Assembly (NCBI GenBank): GCA_910588285.1
Contig: CAJUQB010000001.1
Span: 1 to 64,000 of the forward strand
Reading direction: 5' to 3'
DNA: 64,000 nt
DNA from: an uncultured Lachnospiraceae bacterium
GTDB lineage: Bacteria; Bacillota; Clostridia; Lachnospirales; Lachnospiraceae
The position numbers and the translations under genes were made by a program. Under the pieces are notes generated by a model. The model had not been told where the DNA came from. It did no database searches and saw only the letters and a list, made by a program, of their open reading frames with translations. This document shows, in pieces, positions 8,474-16,618 of the stretch; position 1 is the stretch's first letter, and every line of letters starts with the position of its first letter.

Positions 8474-10090
8474 ATGTCGGTTTACCTATTTGGGCAAGTA
8501 AAAGAATATGACCTGGCCGGACTGGATTACAGGCAGACGTATCAGCAGCAGGTGCTGGGGAAGCTGCCGCAGCAGGCGCTCTATGTATGTGCGCAGCTGC
8601 CGGAACAAAAGGACATGGAATTATACCGTAGGGCTGGAGTATGTGCAGAGCAGGTGTTAGGCGTACACCGATACCTTGCGGATCACTGTGAAATGACGGC
8701 ATCGGTAAGGGCAAAGGACAAGCTGGAGGAATTAAAGGACAGCCTGCAGGCTACAGGAGTGGAAGAACGGGAATCTGAGATTTGGCTGATTCGGGATGGG
8801 TGTGTGATTGCCACAATTGCTTTGGAGGAAGGGAACCGGGAGTATTGCCGGGGGATTTATTATTACAGCTTTACAAGGCTGATCCGCGCAGAGTATTATC
8901 AGGACGGAATTGCTTATGCGGAATATTTTAAAACAGCAGAATCAGAGAGGGGCCTGTATGCAAAGCTGGTCAGGCGGAGCTTCTATAACCGGGACGGCTC
9001 TGCGGCATATGACCAGATCTTTGCAGGGGATCAGGAGTGGTATCTGTTTCCGGACGGATTTTGGATTTACGACGAATCGGGGAAGCGGATCTGTGAAACG
9101 AGAAATATACACCAGCACTATATTCGGATCGAGGGATATGAGGCGGAGCATGGATTTGCTGTAAAAGCGTTTGTGGATACCGTAAACGGGAAGATGGCCA
9201 TAGCGGAAACAGGCTTGGTTTATCCGCATACAGGGCACTATGACATCCCAAGGGTGAGCCTGGTGATACCGGTCTACAATGCGGAGGCTTATATTGCCAG
9301 AACGCTGGACAATGCCCTGGCCCAATCCCTTCCGGAGCTGGAGATTCTTGCAGTGGATGACGGATGTACGGATTCCACGCCAAAGATTCTTGACTGGTAT
9401 GCAGGGAAGTATCCCAACGTGGTGGTGATACATAAGGAAAATGGGGGCGTTGCTGCAGCCAGGAATACCGGGATTGAAGCAGCGAGGGGGGAGTATATCG
9501 GATTTATGGACAATGATGATATGATTCGTCCGGAAATGATGGAGCGGTTGTATGATTCTGCCAGGAGGAATGATTGTGATGTTGCGGTTACATCCGTCTA
9601 TACTGTGAGAAGTAATCAGTATATCAAATCTGTACAATATGCTGCAAGGGAAGATATGCCAATATTAGCAGAGGAATTTTTCAAATTATATTATATGTAC
9701 GGGAGTGAGCTTGGCGTAGTGGTTTGGAATAAACTATATCGTGCTTCTTTTATAAAAGTCTGGCAGTTTCCGGTTTTTCCTTATGATGATATGGCATGGA
9801 CGACTTGTATTTTATCATATGCTGAAAAAATATGTTATCTTGACGGCATGTTTTATGATTGGGACAGAACAATTCGTAATAGTACGCTTTTAGGAGAATG
9901 GGATCGTTATGAGAAACAGGAGATGTTTGAATACCGGAAGACAGCGATTTTATATTATATGAATCATGGAAATCCTGAAAGAATGGCATTGTTAAAGGAA
10001 TCAGCAAAAGTATTTTTAAAAAGCTGGGAAAGCGTATATTCATATGAGGAGTACGGAAAGCTATGGCAGGAGATAGAAGAGAAGTGGTAA
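8474..10090 (+). CDS. SRR-locus glycosyltransferase: GtfA/B-like beta domain fused to a GT2 domain
   Basis: 538 aa. Residues about 255-480 are a family-2 glycosyltransferase: SLVIPVYNAEAYI, then DDGCTDS and D-N-D-D in the metal/nucleotide-sugar site. The first 250 residues are not GT2. The segment with YYQDGIAYAEYF, FYNRDGSAAYDQI and WYLFPDGF resembles the beta-sheet domain seen in GtfA and the GtfB proteins of this locus. The fusion probably pairs a substrate-recognition module for the Ser-rich protein with a catalytic module that extends the glycan. Its 3' end overlaps the next gene by 28 bp. The donor sugar cannot be read from sequence. Confidence 0.82.
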   Translation: MSVYLFGQVKEYDLAGLDYRQTYQQQVLGKLPQQALYVCAQLPEQKDMELYRRAGVCAEQVLGVHRYLADHCEMTASVRAKDKLEELKDSLQATGVEERESEIWLIRDGCVIATIALEEGNREYCRGIYYYSFTRLIRAEYYQDGIAYAEYFKTAESERGLYAKLVRRSFYNRDGSAAYDQIFAGDQEWYLFPDGFWIYDESGKRICETRNIHQHYIRIEGYEAEHGFAVKAFVDTVNGKMAIAETGLVYPHTGHYDIPRVSLVIPVYNAEAYIARTLDNALAQSLPELEILAVDDGCTDSTPKILDWYAGKYPNVVVIHKENGGVAAARNTGIEAARGEYIGFMDNDDMIRPEMMERLYDSARRNDCDVAVTSVYTVRSNQYIKSVQYAAREDMPILAEEFFKLYYMYGSELGVVVWNKLYRASFIKVWQFPVFPYDDMAWTTCILSYAEKICYLDGMFYDWDRTIRNSTLLGEWDRYEKQEMFEYRKTAILYYMNHGNPERMALLKESAKVFLKSWESVYSYEEYGKLWQEIEEKW

Positions 10091-11361
10091 TTCTGTGTGA
10101 TAAATATACAGATAGTATCAGGAAATTACAGACAACCATAAAGCAATTACAAATAGATGCAAAAATAGTGGTCTTAGAGGAGCACAGCTTTCTGCCTCAG
10201 GGAGTGAATTCACTTTTCGAGTATTTTATTCCAGCACGCAACGGGCCAAGTGGCTGCCAGCAGCAAAACCAGAAGGATCATGAGGAAAAAGGCCTGCAAT
10301 ATGATTCTCTGGAAATACCGGAATTCTGGAATATTGAGATGCAGGGGAATCAGGGCAGCATATACGAGCTGGGATGCAAGAGGGGATCCATCTATTTGAA
10401 GGAGCCGGCGGAACAGGGAATTGTACAGCGTGTGGAATGGCAGACAGAGGACGGATGGGTTTACCGAAATGATTCTTATAATAAATACGGTTTCAAATAT
10501 GCCAGCGAATTCCTAGATGCAGATGGAAACGTAGAATCAAAGGTATATTATTCCGACAAAAACCAGGAGGTGATTGTCAGACACCCCCAAAACGATGTGG
10601 TAATGCTGCTGGAGCATGGGGAGGTGAAGCGTTTTTTCAATTCCTATCAAGAGTTCCTGACATTCGGTGTGAAGAGGATGGCAGATGGCGGCAAATGCAT
10701 AGTATTTGTCCAGGAGGAGACATGCAGCATATTGGATATGGAGAAGGATGGGGAAAATATATGGGATGCAGTTCTGTTTTTCCATAAAGAAGTATTGGAA
10801 AGGTATAGGGACAGAAACGGAGAAAAGGGATACTTGTTTTATGCCATACCAGAAGCGTATTCGGAGAACCATGTGAGCAGGAATGCGTTGATCCTGACTG
10901 CCTCTGACCAGATTGAAAAATTAGAAGAGATCATTCAGGAGCTGCCGGAGGTGACGATCCATATCGCGGCACATACACAGGTATCGGATAAATTGCAGAA
11001 GCTGGCGGAATGCAAAAATGTGAGGGTCTATCCGGGAATCAGCGAGAGAGATTTGGCACAGCTGTGGGACAAGTGTGATTTTTATCTTGATCTAAACAAT
11101 TACCGTGAGATTGATGATGCAGTAAACGAGGCGTCCCAGAGGAATCTGCTGCTTATGGGATTTGAGAATACCTTACATCAGCGGGAGCTCTTGATTCGAG
11201 GCTGCATCTTTTCACCGGAGGATTATAAGAAAATGGCATATGTGATCCGGTATCTGATCAGAGATCCGGCATTGATGCAGAAATTTTTGAATGCACAGCA
11301 GAGAAGAAGAAAAGAAATGTGGAGCGGGTTCTTGGAGGAAATGGGGGAAGCAGGACAATGA
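10063..11361 (+). CDS. GtfB-type accessory Sec glycosylation protein, paralogue 1
   Basis: 432 aa from ATG 10063. GTG 10084, behind AGGAGA, is an alternative start that shortens the overlap. The protein is colinear with the second GtfB gene near 15 kb: VVLEEHSFLPQGV, then IPEFWNI, a beta-rich middle, and a Rossmann-like C-terminal half with VTIHIAAHTQVSDKL. In the family, catalytically inactive GtfB partners GtfA and acts as the substrate-recognition subunit that keeps partly glycosylated adhesin bound. The stop overlaps the next start (ATGA at 11358). Confidence 0.82.
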   Translation: MAGDRREVVILCDKYTDSIRKLQTTIKQLQIDAKIVVLEEHSFLPQGVNSLFEYFIPARNGPSGCQQQNQKDHEEKGLQYDSLEIPEFWNIEMQGNQGSIYELGCKRGSIYLKEPAEQGIVQRVEWQTEDGWVYRNDSYNKYGFKYASEFLDADGNVESKVYYSDKNQEVIVRHPQNDVVMLLEHGEVKRFFNSYQEFLTFGVKRMADGGKCIVFVQEETCSILDMEKDGENIWDAVLFFHKEVLERYRDRNGEKGYLFYAIPEAYSENHVSRNALILTASDQIEKLEEIIQELPEVTIHIAAHTQVSDKLQKLAECKNVRVYPGISERDLAQLWDKCDFYLDLNNYREIDDAVNEASQRNLLLMGFENTLHQRELLIRGCIFSPEDYKKMAYVIRYLIRDPALMQKFLNAQQRRRKEMWSGFLEEMGEAGQ

Positions 11362-12374
11362 AAATACATATTACAAACATTTATGGCCTTGGGGGAACAG
11401 CGGGGGATGCTATGCATACTACGGCAGAGCTTGCGAAGCGGGTGCTGAATTATAATGAGCTGGGAATTTATCATTATCCCTTTGAATCAGATTCTCCAGA
11501 GATGCTGCGCACAAGGCTGGATGGGATTATTGCTGCGGTGGCCCATGGAGACATTGTCATTATTCAATCGCCTACCTGGAATACGTTTGAGTTTGATGAG
11601 GCCTTTGTAAAGCAATTAAATGCATATAGCCAGGTTAAAAAAATAATATTTATTCACGATGTTTTACCGCTGATGTTTGAAAGCAATCGTTATCTTTTAA
11701 AAAGATATATTGATTTGTATAATCAGGCAGATGTCATAATTGCCCCCTCGCAGAATATGGTAGATTTTTTGATGAATGAAGGACTAACCGTAAGAAAATA
11801 TGTGATACAGAGAATGTGGGATTGCCCGGTTTCGATTGATTTTTCAGTAATTCCGCAATACAAAAAATTAATCAATTTTGCAGGAAAAACAGATAACTTT
11901 AAGTTTTCATTTGTGCAGGATTGGAAATATGAAACAGTAAGGCTTGCAGTTACAGCCCAGGAGGGAGATTGGGAACACGGTGCGAATATTGAGTTTCTGG
12001 GATGGTTCCAGGATCAAGGCACCCTGGCAAATACGTTAAGAAAAAATGGGGGATTTGGGCTGCTATGGACTGGGAACGAATATTGGATGGAATATATGAA
12101 ATTAAATGCATGTAGTAAACTGAGCCTTTATCTGGCAGCAGGCCTTCCGGTCATTGTCCATAGCAGCATTTCGGAGGCAGATACGATTCTTCACAAAGGG
12201 CTGGGATTCGTTGTGGATTCTCTGGATGAGGCTGTACAAAAGGTGGAAGGTATGACAGAAGAGCAATATAATCAAATGGTACAAAATGTAAGACTGTTCG
12301 GCGAATTAATACGGGGAGGTTTTTTTACAAAGAAGGTTTTGACAGATGCAGTCTTTCAATTGCTATATGATTGA
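11358..12374 (+). CDS. gtf3: Accessory Sec glycosyltransferase Gtf3/Nss (second-step sugar transferase)
   Basis: 338 aa from ATG 11358. The N-terminus MKIHITNIYG, the segment NELGIYHYPF, and RLDGIIAAV...IIQSPTWN are characteristic of Gtf3 (also called Nss), a GT-B glucosyltransferase that adds glucose onto GlcNAc laid down by GtfA/B. No N-terminal extension is needed, because the ATG overlaps the upstream stop in an ATGA. Base composition becomes more AT-rich around 9.6-12.3 kb than in the export genes, which hints at a different history for this cassette. Confidence 0.85.
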   Translation: MKIHITNIYGLGGTAGDAMHTTAELAKRVLNYNELGIYHYPFESDSPEMLRTRLDGIIAAVAHGDIVIIQSPTWNTFEFDEAFVKQLNAYSQVKKIIFIHDVLPLMFESNRYLLKRYIDLYNQADVIIAPSQNMVDFLMNEGLTVRKYVIQRMWDCPVSIDFSVIPQYKKLINFAGKTDNFKFSFVQDWKYETVRLAVTAQEGDWEHGANIEFLGWFQDQGTLANTLRKNGGFGLLWTGNEYWMEYMKLNACSKLSLYLAAGLPVIVHSSISEADTILHKGLGFVVDSLDEAVQKVEGMTEEQYNQMVQNVRLFGELIRGGFFTKKVLTDAVFQLLYD

Positions 12375-12401
12375 GCATAATGGAAACGAGGAGGAGTATC
12401 C

Positions 12402-13892
12402 ATGATTTATAATTTTAACTTAGGCATCGGCTGGGCCAGCAGCGGCGTGGAATATGCCCAGGCTTACCGGGCGAAAGTTCTGCGGGAGCTTGGACTGGAA
12501 GCAAAATTCGTGTTTACGGACATGTTCCCCAGAGACAATATTCAGCATATGACCGAGAATATCGGTTTTCTGGATTCCGAGGTGCTCTGGCTGTATACCT
12601 TTTTCTCGGACTGCAAAATCTCGCCTGTTACATACACCCTGCGGCAGCTGGAGCAGACCTTTGGCAGCAGGCGTTTTACCTGCTCCCGGGAGGGGGCTGC
12701 CGCCAAATATACCTTTTCGGAGACCAACAGCTATTGTATGGTGTATCTGGTGAATGAAAGGGAAAACCGCGTTCACCGGGTGGAGATTGTCTCCAACGGC
12801 TGTCTGATCCGGAAGGATTATTATACCTATTGCAGAATCTATTCGGAGTATTATGCACCTCTTGACAACAAGGCCCATTTGTACCAGCGCAGATTTTTTA
12901 ATGAGGATGGTACAGTGGCCTATGAAGAGATCACAGACAATGATGCAGTCATGTACCAGTTCCCGGACCGCCTGATCTGTTCCAAGGAGGAATTGGTGGG
13001 ATATATGGTTTCCCGCCTGAAGCTGACCAGGAAGGATGTTGTCATCATTGACAGGACCACAGGGATTGGCCAGGCAATTATGCAGAATGCAGGTCCGGCG
13101 CGGATCGGCATTGTGATTCATGCGGATCATTTCAGCGAGGGGAGCACGGACGAGGACCATATCCTGTGGAATAATTATTATGAATATGCCTTTTCCCAGC
13201 ACAACCATATTAAATTTTATGTGGCGTCCACAGATACCCAGAATCAGCTTCTGAAGCAGCAGTTTAAAAAATATGCGGGCATCCGTCCCAAGATTGTGAC
13301 GATTCCGGTGGGAAGCATTAATGCGCTAAAACGTCCCAAAAAGAAGCGTAAGCAGCATTCCCTGATTACAGCCTCCAGATTGGCGGATGAGAAGCATGTG
13401 GACTGGCTGGTGGAGGCAGTGGTAAAAGCAAGAGAGCAGGTGCCGGATATTTCTCTGGATATTTACGGAAAGGGCAGCGAGGAGGCAAAGCTGAAGAAGC
13501 TGATTCAGGAGCTGAACTGCGGTGATTATGTAAGGCTCCGGGGCCAGCAGAACATGGAGGAGATCTATAAGGACTACGAAGGGTATGTGTCAGCCTCTAC
13601 CAGCGAAGGGTTTGGCCTTACTCTGATGGAGGCGGTCGGGTCAGGGCTGCCGATCATTGGCTTTGACGTGCGGTATGGCAATCAGAACTTTATTGATGAT
13701 GGGAAAAACGGATATTTGATTGATGTACATGACGGGATGGAGAAGAGGGAGCGGGTACAATGCCTGACAGACTGCATAGTCCGCTTGTTTACGGAAGCGG
13801 ATTTGAAAGCCTTCCACCAGCATTCCTATGAAAAGGCGAAACTGTATTTTACAGAGGAGGTGAAGGAAAAATGGGCCGTGATATTGAAGTGA
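12402..13892 (+). CDS. gtfA: SRR glycosyltransferase GtfA (O-GlcNAc transferase, catalytic subunit)
   Basis: 496 aa behind GAGGAGG. The start MIYNFNLGIGWASSGVEYAQ and the segment FTDMFPRDNIQH are hallmarks of GtfA. An extended beta-sheet domain (about residues 80-200) is inserted in the N-terminal Rossmann fold. The C-terminal half is a retaining GT-B transferase with ASRLADEKHVDWLVEA and the E-x7-E motif in EGFGLTLMEAVGSGLPII. With GtfB it transfers the first GlcNAc to Ser/Thr of the adhesin. The 3' end is duplicated to form the start region of the next gene. Confidence 0.93.
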   Translation: MIYNFNLGIGWASSGVEYAQAYRAKVLRELGLEAKFVFTDMFPRDNIQHMTENIGFLDSEVLWLYTFFSDCKISPVTYTLRQLEQTFGSRRFTCSREGAAAKYTFSETNSYCMVYLVNERENRVHRVEIVSNGCLIRKDYYTYCRIYSEYYAPLDNKAHLYQRRFFNEDGTVAYEEITDNDAVMYQFPDRLICSKEELVGYMVSRLKLTRKDVVIIDRTTGIGQAIMQNAGPARIGIVIHADHFSEGSTDEDHILWNNYYEYAFSQHNHIKFYVASTDTQNQLLKQQFKKYAGIRPKIVTIPVGSINALKRPKKKRKQHSLITASRLADEKHVDWLVEAVVKAREQVPDISLDIYGKGSEEAKLKKLIQELNCGDYVRLRGQQNMEEIYKDYEGYVSASTSEGFGLTLMEAVGSGLPIIGFDVRYGNQNFIDDGKNGYLIDVHDGMEKRERVQCLTDCIVRLFTEADLKAFHQHSYEKAKLYFTEEVKEKWAVILK

Positions 13893-13940
13893 GCAGAGGA
13901 GGTGAAGGAAAAATGGGCCGTGATACGGAAATAAAGACTG
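13856..13940 (+). repeat. 42-bp direct duplication at the gtfA/gtfB junction
   Basis: The segment GAGGAGGTGAAGGAAAAATG and the following GGCCGTGATA occur twice, exactly 42 bp apart. Each copy carries the same ribosome-binding site and an ATG (13871 and 13913), both in the gtfB frame. Copy 1 also encodes the end of GtfA (EEVKEKWAV). Confidence 0.9.
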
Positions 13941-15292
13941 GATTTGCAGGAAACGATGCCATTTTATTATTTGATACGTATGGACAGGACAGCCAGGACC
14001 TGCATACCTCCTTTCAGCTGGCCGGTTTTACCGGCCCGGCGGTTGTGATTGAGGACGACGGATTTCTGCCGGAGGATGTGATGTCTGTGTATGGATTTTT
14101 TCTGGGGGATTTTAAGCAGGCGCTGGGGGAGAAAGCAGGGCCGCGGTATTTTAATGAGATCAAGGTGCCGGAATACTGGGAGATCAGCGGAACCAACAGC
14201 AGCGGGAAGGTGCAGGACCTGTGCCATGAGAGAGGAAGAATCTTCTATGCCCAGCCAAAGCATAAGCGCTTGGTGAAGGTTGTGGATTGGCTGGACGAGG
14301 GCGGCGTCGTCCGCTCCAGCGACCACTATAACCGCTATGGGGCGCTGTGGGGGCGGACCATATTCAATGCCAGGGGACAGAAGGTGAATCGGACTTACTT
14401 TACGGCAGAGGGCCGGGAGGCCATTGTGGAGAATTTCGTCACCGGGGATATTATTGTAAATGAGAATGGCGAAACCCATGTGTTTCATGGAAGGACTGAG
14501 TTCGTGCTGCACTTCTTTGTTCGGGCCCGTTTTTCCCAGAGCAGGATTTTCTTCAATTCCCTGTCCACACCGTTTTTTGTGTCCAACCGCCTGAAGTCCC
14601 GGGTGAAACGTGATATCCTGTTCTGGCAGGAGCCGGAGCGGGAGGACATTCCCGGCAATATGCAGGTTATTTTTGACGGGCAGGCCAGCCGCACTGCGAC
14701 TGTGATTGTGCAGAAGAAAAAAGCCTACGACAAGCTGATGGCTCTTGGCGCGCCAAAGGATATGGTGCAAATGCTTGGCTTTATCTATCCCTTTGAGAAG
14801 GAAAACGCCTGCCAGCCCCAGGCGCTGATCTGTACCAATTCGGACAGGCTGGAGCACTGTGAGGAGCTTGTGAAGGCTTTGCCCCAAATGCATTTCCACA
14901 TTGCGGCCCTGACCGAGATGTCCCCAAAGCTTATGGGGTTGGGCTCTTTTAACAACGTAAGCCTGTATCCGGGGGTGAAAATATCCATTCTGGATCAGCT
15001 GTTTGAACAGTGCAGCTATTATTTTGATATTAACCATGAGTCGGAGATTGTGTCGGCAGTCCGCAGGGCATTTTTGCACAATCAATTGATCTTTGCATTC
15101 CGGGAGACGATGCATAACGGAGATTATGTGGCAAAAGAGCAGATTTTCCCGGCAGCAGAGTGGGAACGGATGGCAGCTGGGGCTGCGGCGGCTCTGGCAG
15201 ATGAGGAGGTGCGGAAGCGGCTGCTTCTGGAGCAGAAGAAGACAGCTCTGGCAGAGACGGCGGAGGCTTATCAGAGCTTGGGAAGCGTTTGA
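13913..15292 (+). CDS. gtfB: GtfB, substrate-binding partner of GtfA (paralogue 2)
   Basis: 459 aa from ATG 13913, or 473 aa from the duplicated ATG at 13871, which overlaps gtfA. The conserved GtfB core begins at AILLFDTYGQDSQDLHTSF and VVIEDDGFLPEDV, so the shorter form already contains it. The beta-sheet domain follows (VPEYWEI, YNRYGALWGRTIFN, FTAEGREAIV), then a Rossmann-like half lacking obvious catalytic motifs. Position directly after gtfA makes this the more likely true GtfB. The paralogue at 10-11.4 kb may serve another transferase. Confidence 0.87.
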   Translation: MGRDTEIKTGFAGNDAILLFDTYGQDSQDLHTSFQLAGFTGPAVVIEDDGFLPEDVMSVYGFFLGDFKQALGEKAGPRYFNEIKVPEYWEISGTNSSGKVQDLCHERGRIFYAQPKHKRLVKVVDWLDEGGVVRSSDHYNRYGALWGRTIFNARGQKVNRTYFTAEGREAIVENFVTGDIIVNENGETHVFHGRTEFVLHFFVRARFSQSRIFFNSLSTPFFVSNRLKSRVKRDILFWQEPEREDIPGNMQVIFDGQASRTATVIVQKKKAYDKLMALGAPKDMVQMLGFIYPFEKENACQPQALICTNSDRLEHCEELVKALPQMHFHIAALTEMSPKLMGLGSFNNVSLYPGVKISILDQLFEQCSYYFDINHESEIVSAVRRAFLHNQLIFAFRETMHNGDYVAKEQIFPAAEWERMAAGAAAALADEEVRKRLLLEQKKTALAETAEAYQSLGSV

Positions 15293-15306
15293 GGCAGATT
15301 TTTTGA

Positions 15307-15354
15307 TAGTGTAAATAAAGTTGTGTCTGGTAGTGTAAAATAAATTGTGTCTTT
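15307..15354 (+). repeat. Two direct 24-bp copies resembling insertion-sequence ends
   Basis: TAGTGTAAATAAAGTTGTGT at 15307 is followed directly by TAGTGTAAAATAAATTGTGT at 15331. Short motifs of this type occur at ends of IS256-like elements in Clostridia. No transposase accompanies them here, so they may be scars of past insertions. Confidence 0.4.
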
Positions 15355-15366
15355 GGAAATAAATGG

Positions 15367-15409
15367 CTCCTTTTTGGTAAGAAATATGAAAATTCTTATC
15401 AAAAAGGAG
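15367..15409. terminator. Bidirectional intrinsic terminator after the aSec locus
   Basis: CTCCTTTTTGGTAAGAA (15367-15383) pairs with TTCTTATCAAAAAGGAG (15393-15409), 17 bp with one G-U pair. It separates the plus-strand glycosylation genes from the minus-strand genes that follow. Confidence 0.75.
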
Positions 15410-15438
15410 TATTATTCTCTGCCATTCAGTCAGCATGC

Positions 15439-15741
15439 TTATTGCGTCGCAAAGGCATATTTTTCAAAATAGTGTCTCGCCTCTTCTTCCTCCAAATGGA
15501 AACGCCGCTGCAGTTTTTCTATAATACGTTCTTCCGGAATATGTTCTTCCAGGTTATCGAGGATGAATGCTTCTATACCCTCGCTTCTTCCTTCTCCTCT
15601 TCCTTCTTCAAATAATAATCTCCCTACCTTTGTCATGCTGATCTCCCTCCTGATACTCTCCGCATTTTCCTTGCTGATAAACTTATCGCTGCTTACCAAA
15701 AGTCCCGACAGAACAAATTTCTGTTCCTCTTCTGTTACAAT
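15439..15741 (-). pseudogene. C-terminal fragment of an Rpn-family (PD-(D/E)XK) recombination-promoting nuclease
   Basis: The frame reads TEEEQKFVLSGLLVSSDKF, then REISMTKVGRLLFEEGRGEG and EERIIEKLQRRFHLEEEEA. This is the helical tail typical of clostridial Rpn/putative transposase proteins. An in-frame stop at 15742-15744 and the lack of the nuclease domain upstream show only about 100 C-terminal residues remain. It is a likely relic. Confidence 0.72.
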
Positions 15742-15792
15742 TCACGGTCTAACCGGCCGCGAACTGCTTAGGTTTCCGCTTCCAGGAAGCTG

Positions 15793-16170
15793 TTAAGCCT
15801 GTATTTTGGAGATAAGCGCTTCCTGTAATGCCTGGGAAAAGTTGATTCCCATGGAAATAGCGCGGTCATTCAGCCAAGACGGTATGGTTAAAGTCTTTTT
15901 TACTGCTTTCGTATCTTTATACTGGTTAATGTCGCAAGATACGAGGGTGGAAAAACCATCTTTTGCATGAATGGTAGAAATATCGGACGGAGAAGCGATA
16001 TTATCCCCATGCTCCAATAATGACAAAAGATATCCGGTAAGGGCTTCCTGTGCCATTTCCATAGCTTCCGGAATGGAGGAACCATAGGTATTGCAGCCTT
16101 TCAGGTCGGGAAATTCCACCCAGTAGGATTCATCTTCTTTATGGAAGATGGCGGGATACACAAATAACAT
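15793..16170 (-). CDS. hicB: HicB-type antitoxin
   Basis: 125 aa with the HicB partial RNase H fold at the N-terminus (YPAIFHKEDESYWVEFPDLKG, then GSSIPEAMEMAQEAL). A C-terminal segment (SWLNDRAISMGINFSQALQEAL) resembles a ribbon-helix-helix or HTH DNA-binding region. It neutralises the upstream HicA and probably represses the operon. It has the strong ribosome-binding site GGAGG and lies 35 bp after hicA. Confidence 0.9.
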   Translation of the reverse strand: MLFVYPAIFHKEDESYWVEFPDLKGCNTYGSSIPEAMEMAQEALTGYLLSLLEHGDNIASPSDISTIHAKDGFSTLVSCDINQYKDTKAVKKTLTIPSWLNDRAISMGINFSQALQEALISKIQA

Positions 16171-16205
16171 TACAAAACCTCCTTTTCCATTTTTGAAAGG
16201 CGGGG

Positions 16206-16382
16206 CTATTTGAGTCCCGTATCCTTCAAAATTTGATGTAGCAGACCGGTAGGAACATCTTTTCCATGTACGGGAACCGAAACGGTTGTACCATCTTTTC
16301 TAAAAATATGGTGGCTTCCGTTAATCCTGTCGAGTTTCCAACCATCTTTCTTCAAGAGTTTAATAAGATCCCTGTCTGTCAT
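16206..16382 (-). CDS. hicA: HicA-type mRNA interferase toxin
   Basis: 58 aa, starting MTDRDLIKLLKKDGW and containing the double-stranded-RNA-binding-like signature GSHHIFRKDG with the catalytic His. HicA toxins cleave mRNA when the antitoxin is lost. The ATG (complement of 16380-16382) is preceded by GGAGGTG. A longer open frame upstream has no ribosome-binding site and crosses the promoter, so the short form is correct. Confidence 0.9.
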   Translation of the reverse strand: MTDRDLIKLLKKDGWKLDRINGSHHIFRKDGTTVSVPVHGKDVPTGLLHQILKDTGLK

Positions 16383-16403
16383 GTTCCACCTCCTTACAAG
16401 AAT

Positions 16404-16432
16404 AGTATAACACGTACTGTACGTATAATCAA
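16404..16432 (-). promoter_or_regulatory. hicAB promoter with a palindromic operator in the spacer
   Basis: On the minus strand there is a -35 TTGATT (16427-16432), a 17-bp spacer and a -10 TATACT (16404-16409). The spacer contains the 13-bp near-perfect palindrome ACGTACAGTACGT (16412-16424). This layout is what autorepression by HicB would need. Confidence 0.7.
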
Positions 16433-16472
16433 GAGGAGATATCAAATTATAATACGGACGTGAAAAGTAACC

Positions 16473-16605
16473 GTTACTGTTCACACAGGACTGTGCACTT
16501 GCTGCAAAGTCCGTAAGAAAGTGATTCAGGGGTGAGCAAATCCCATTCGCGCAGCGAATTTTAAAGGGATTTGCGAATGTTACTGAGAACAGAGTGAACA
16601 GTAAC
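16473..16605. repeat. Nested inverted-repeat element (MITE-like)
   Basis: Terminal arms GTTACTGTTCAC (16473-16484) and GTGAACAGTAAC (16594-16605) are perfect inverted repeats 12 bp long. Inside, GCAAATCCC/GGGATTTGC (16536-16544, 16566-16574) and ATTCGC/GCGAAT (16545-16550, 16554-16559) form a nested hairpin. There is no coding capacity. Confidence 0.65.
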
Positions 16606-16618
16606 AAGTAACCCTCTT

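Noticed and set aside
15563..15796. Plus-strand 77-codon frame
   Set aside because: It lies opposite the Rpn fragment, which has recognisable family sequence on the minus strand.
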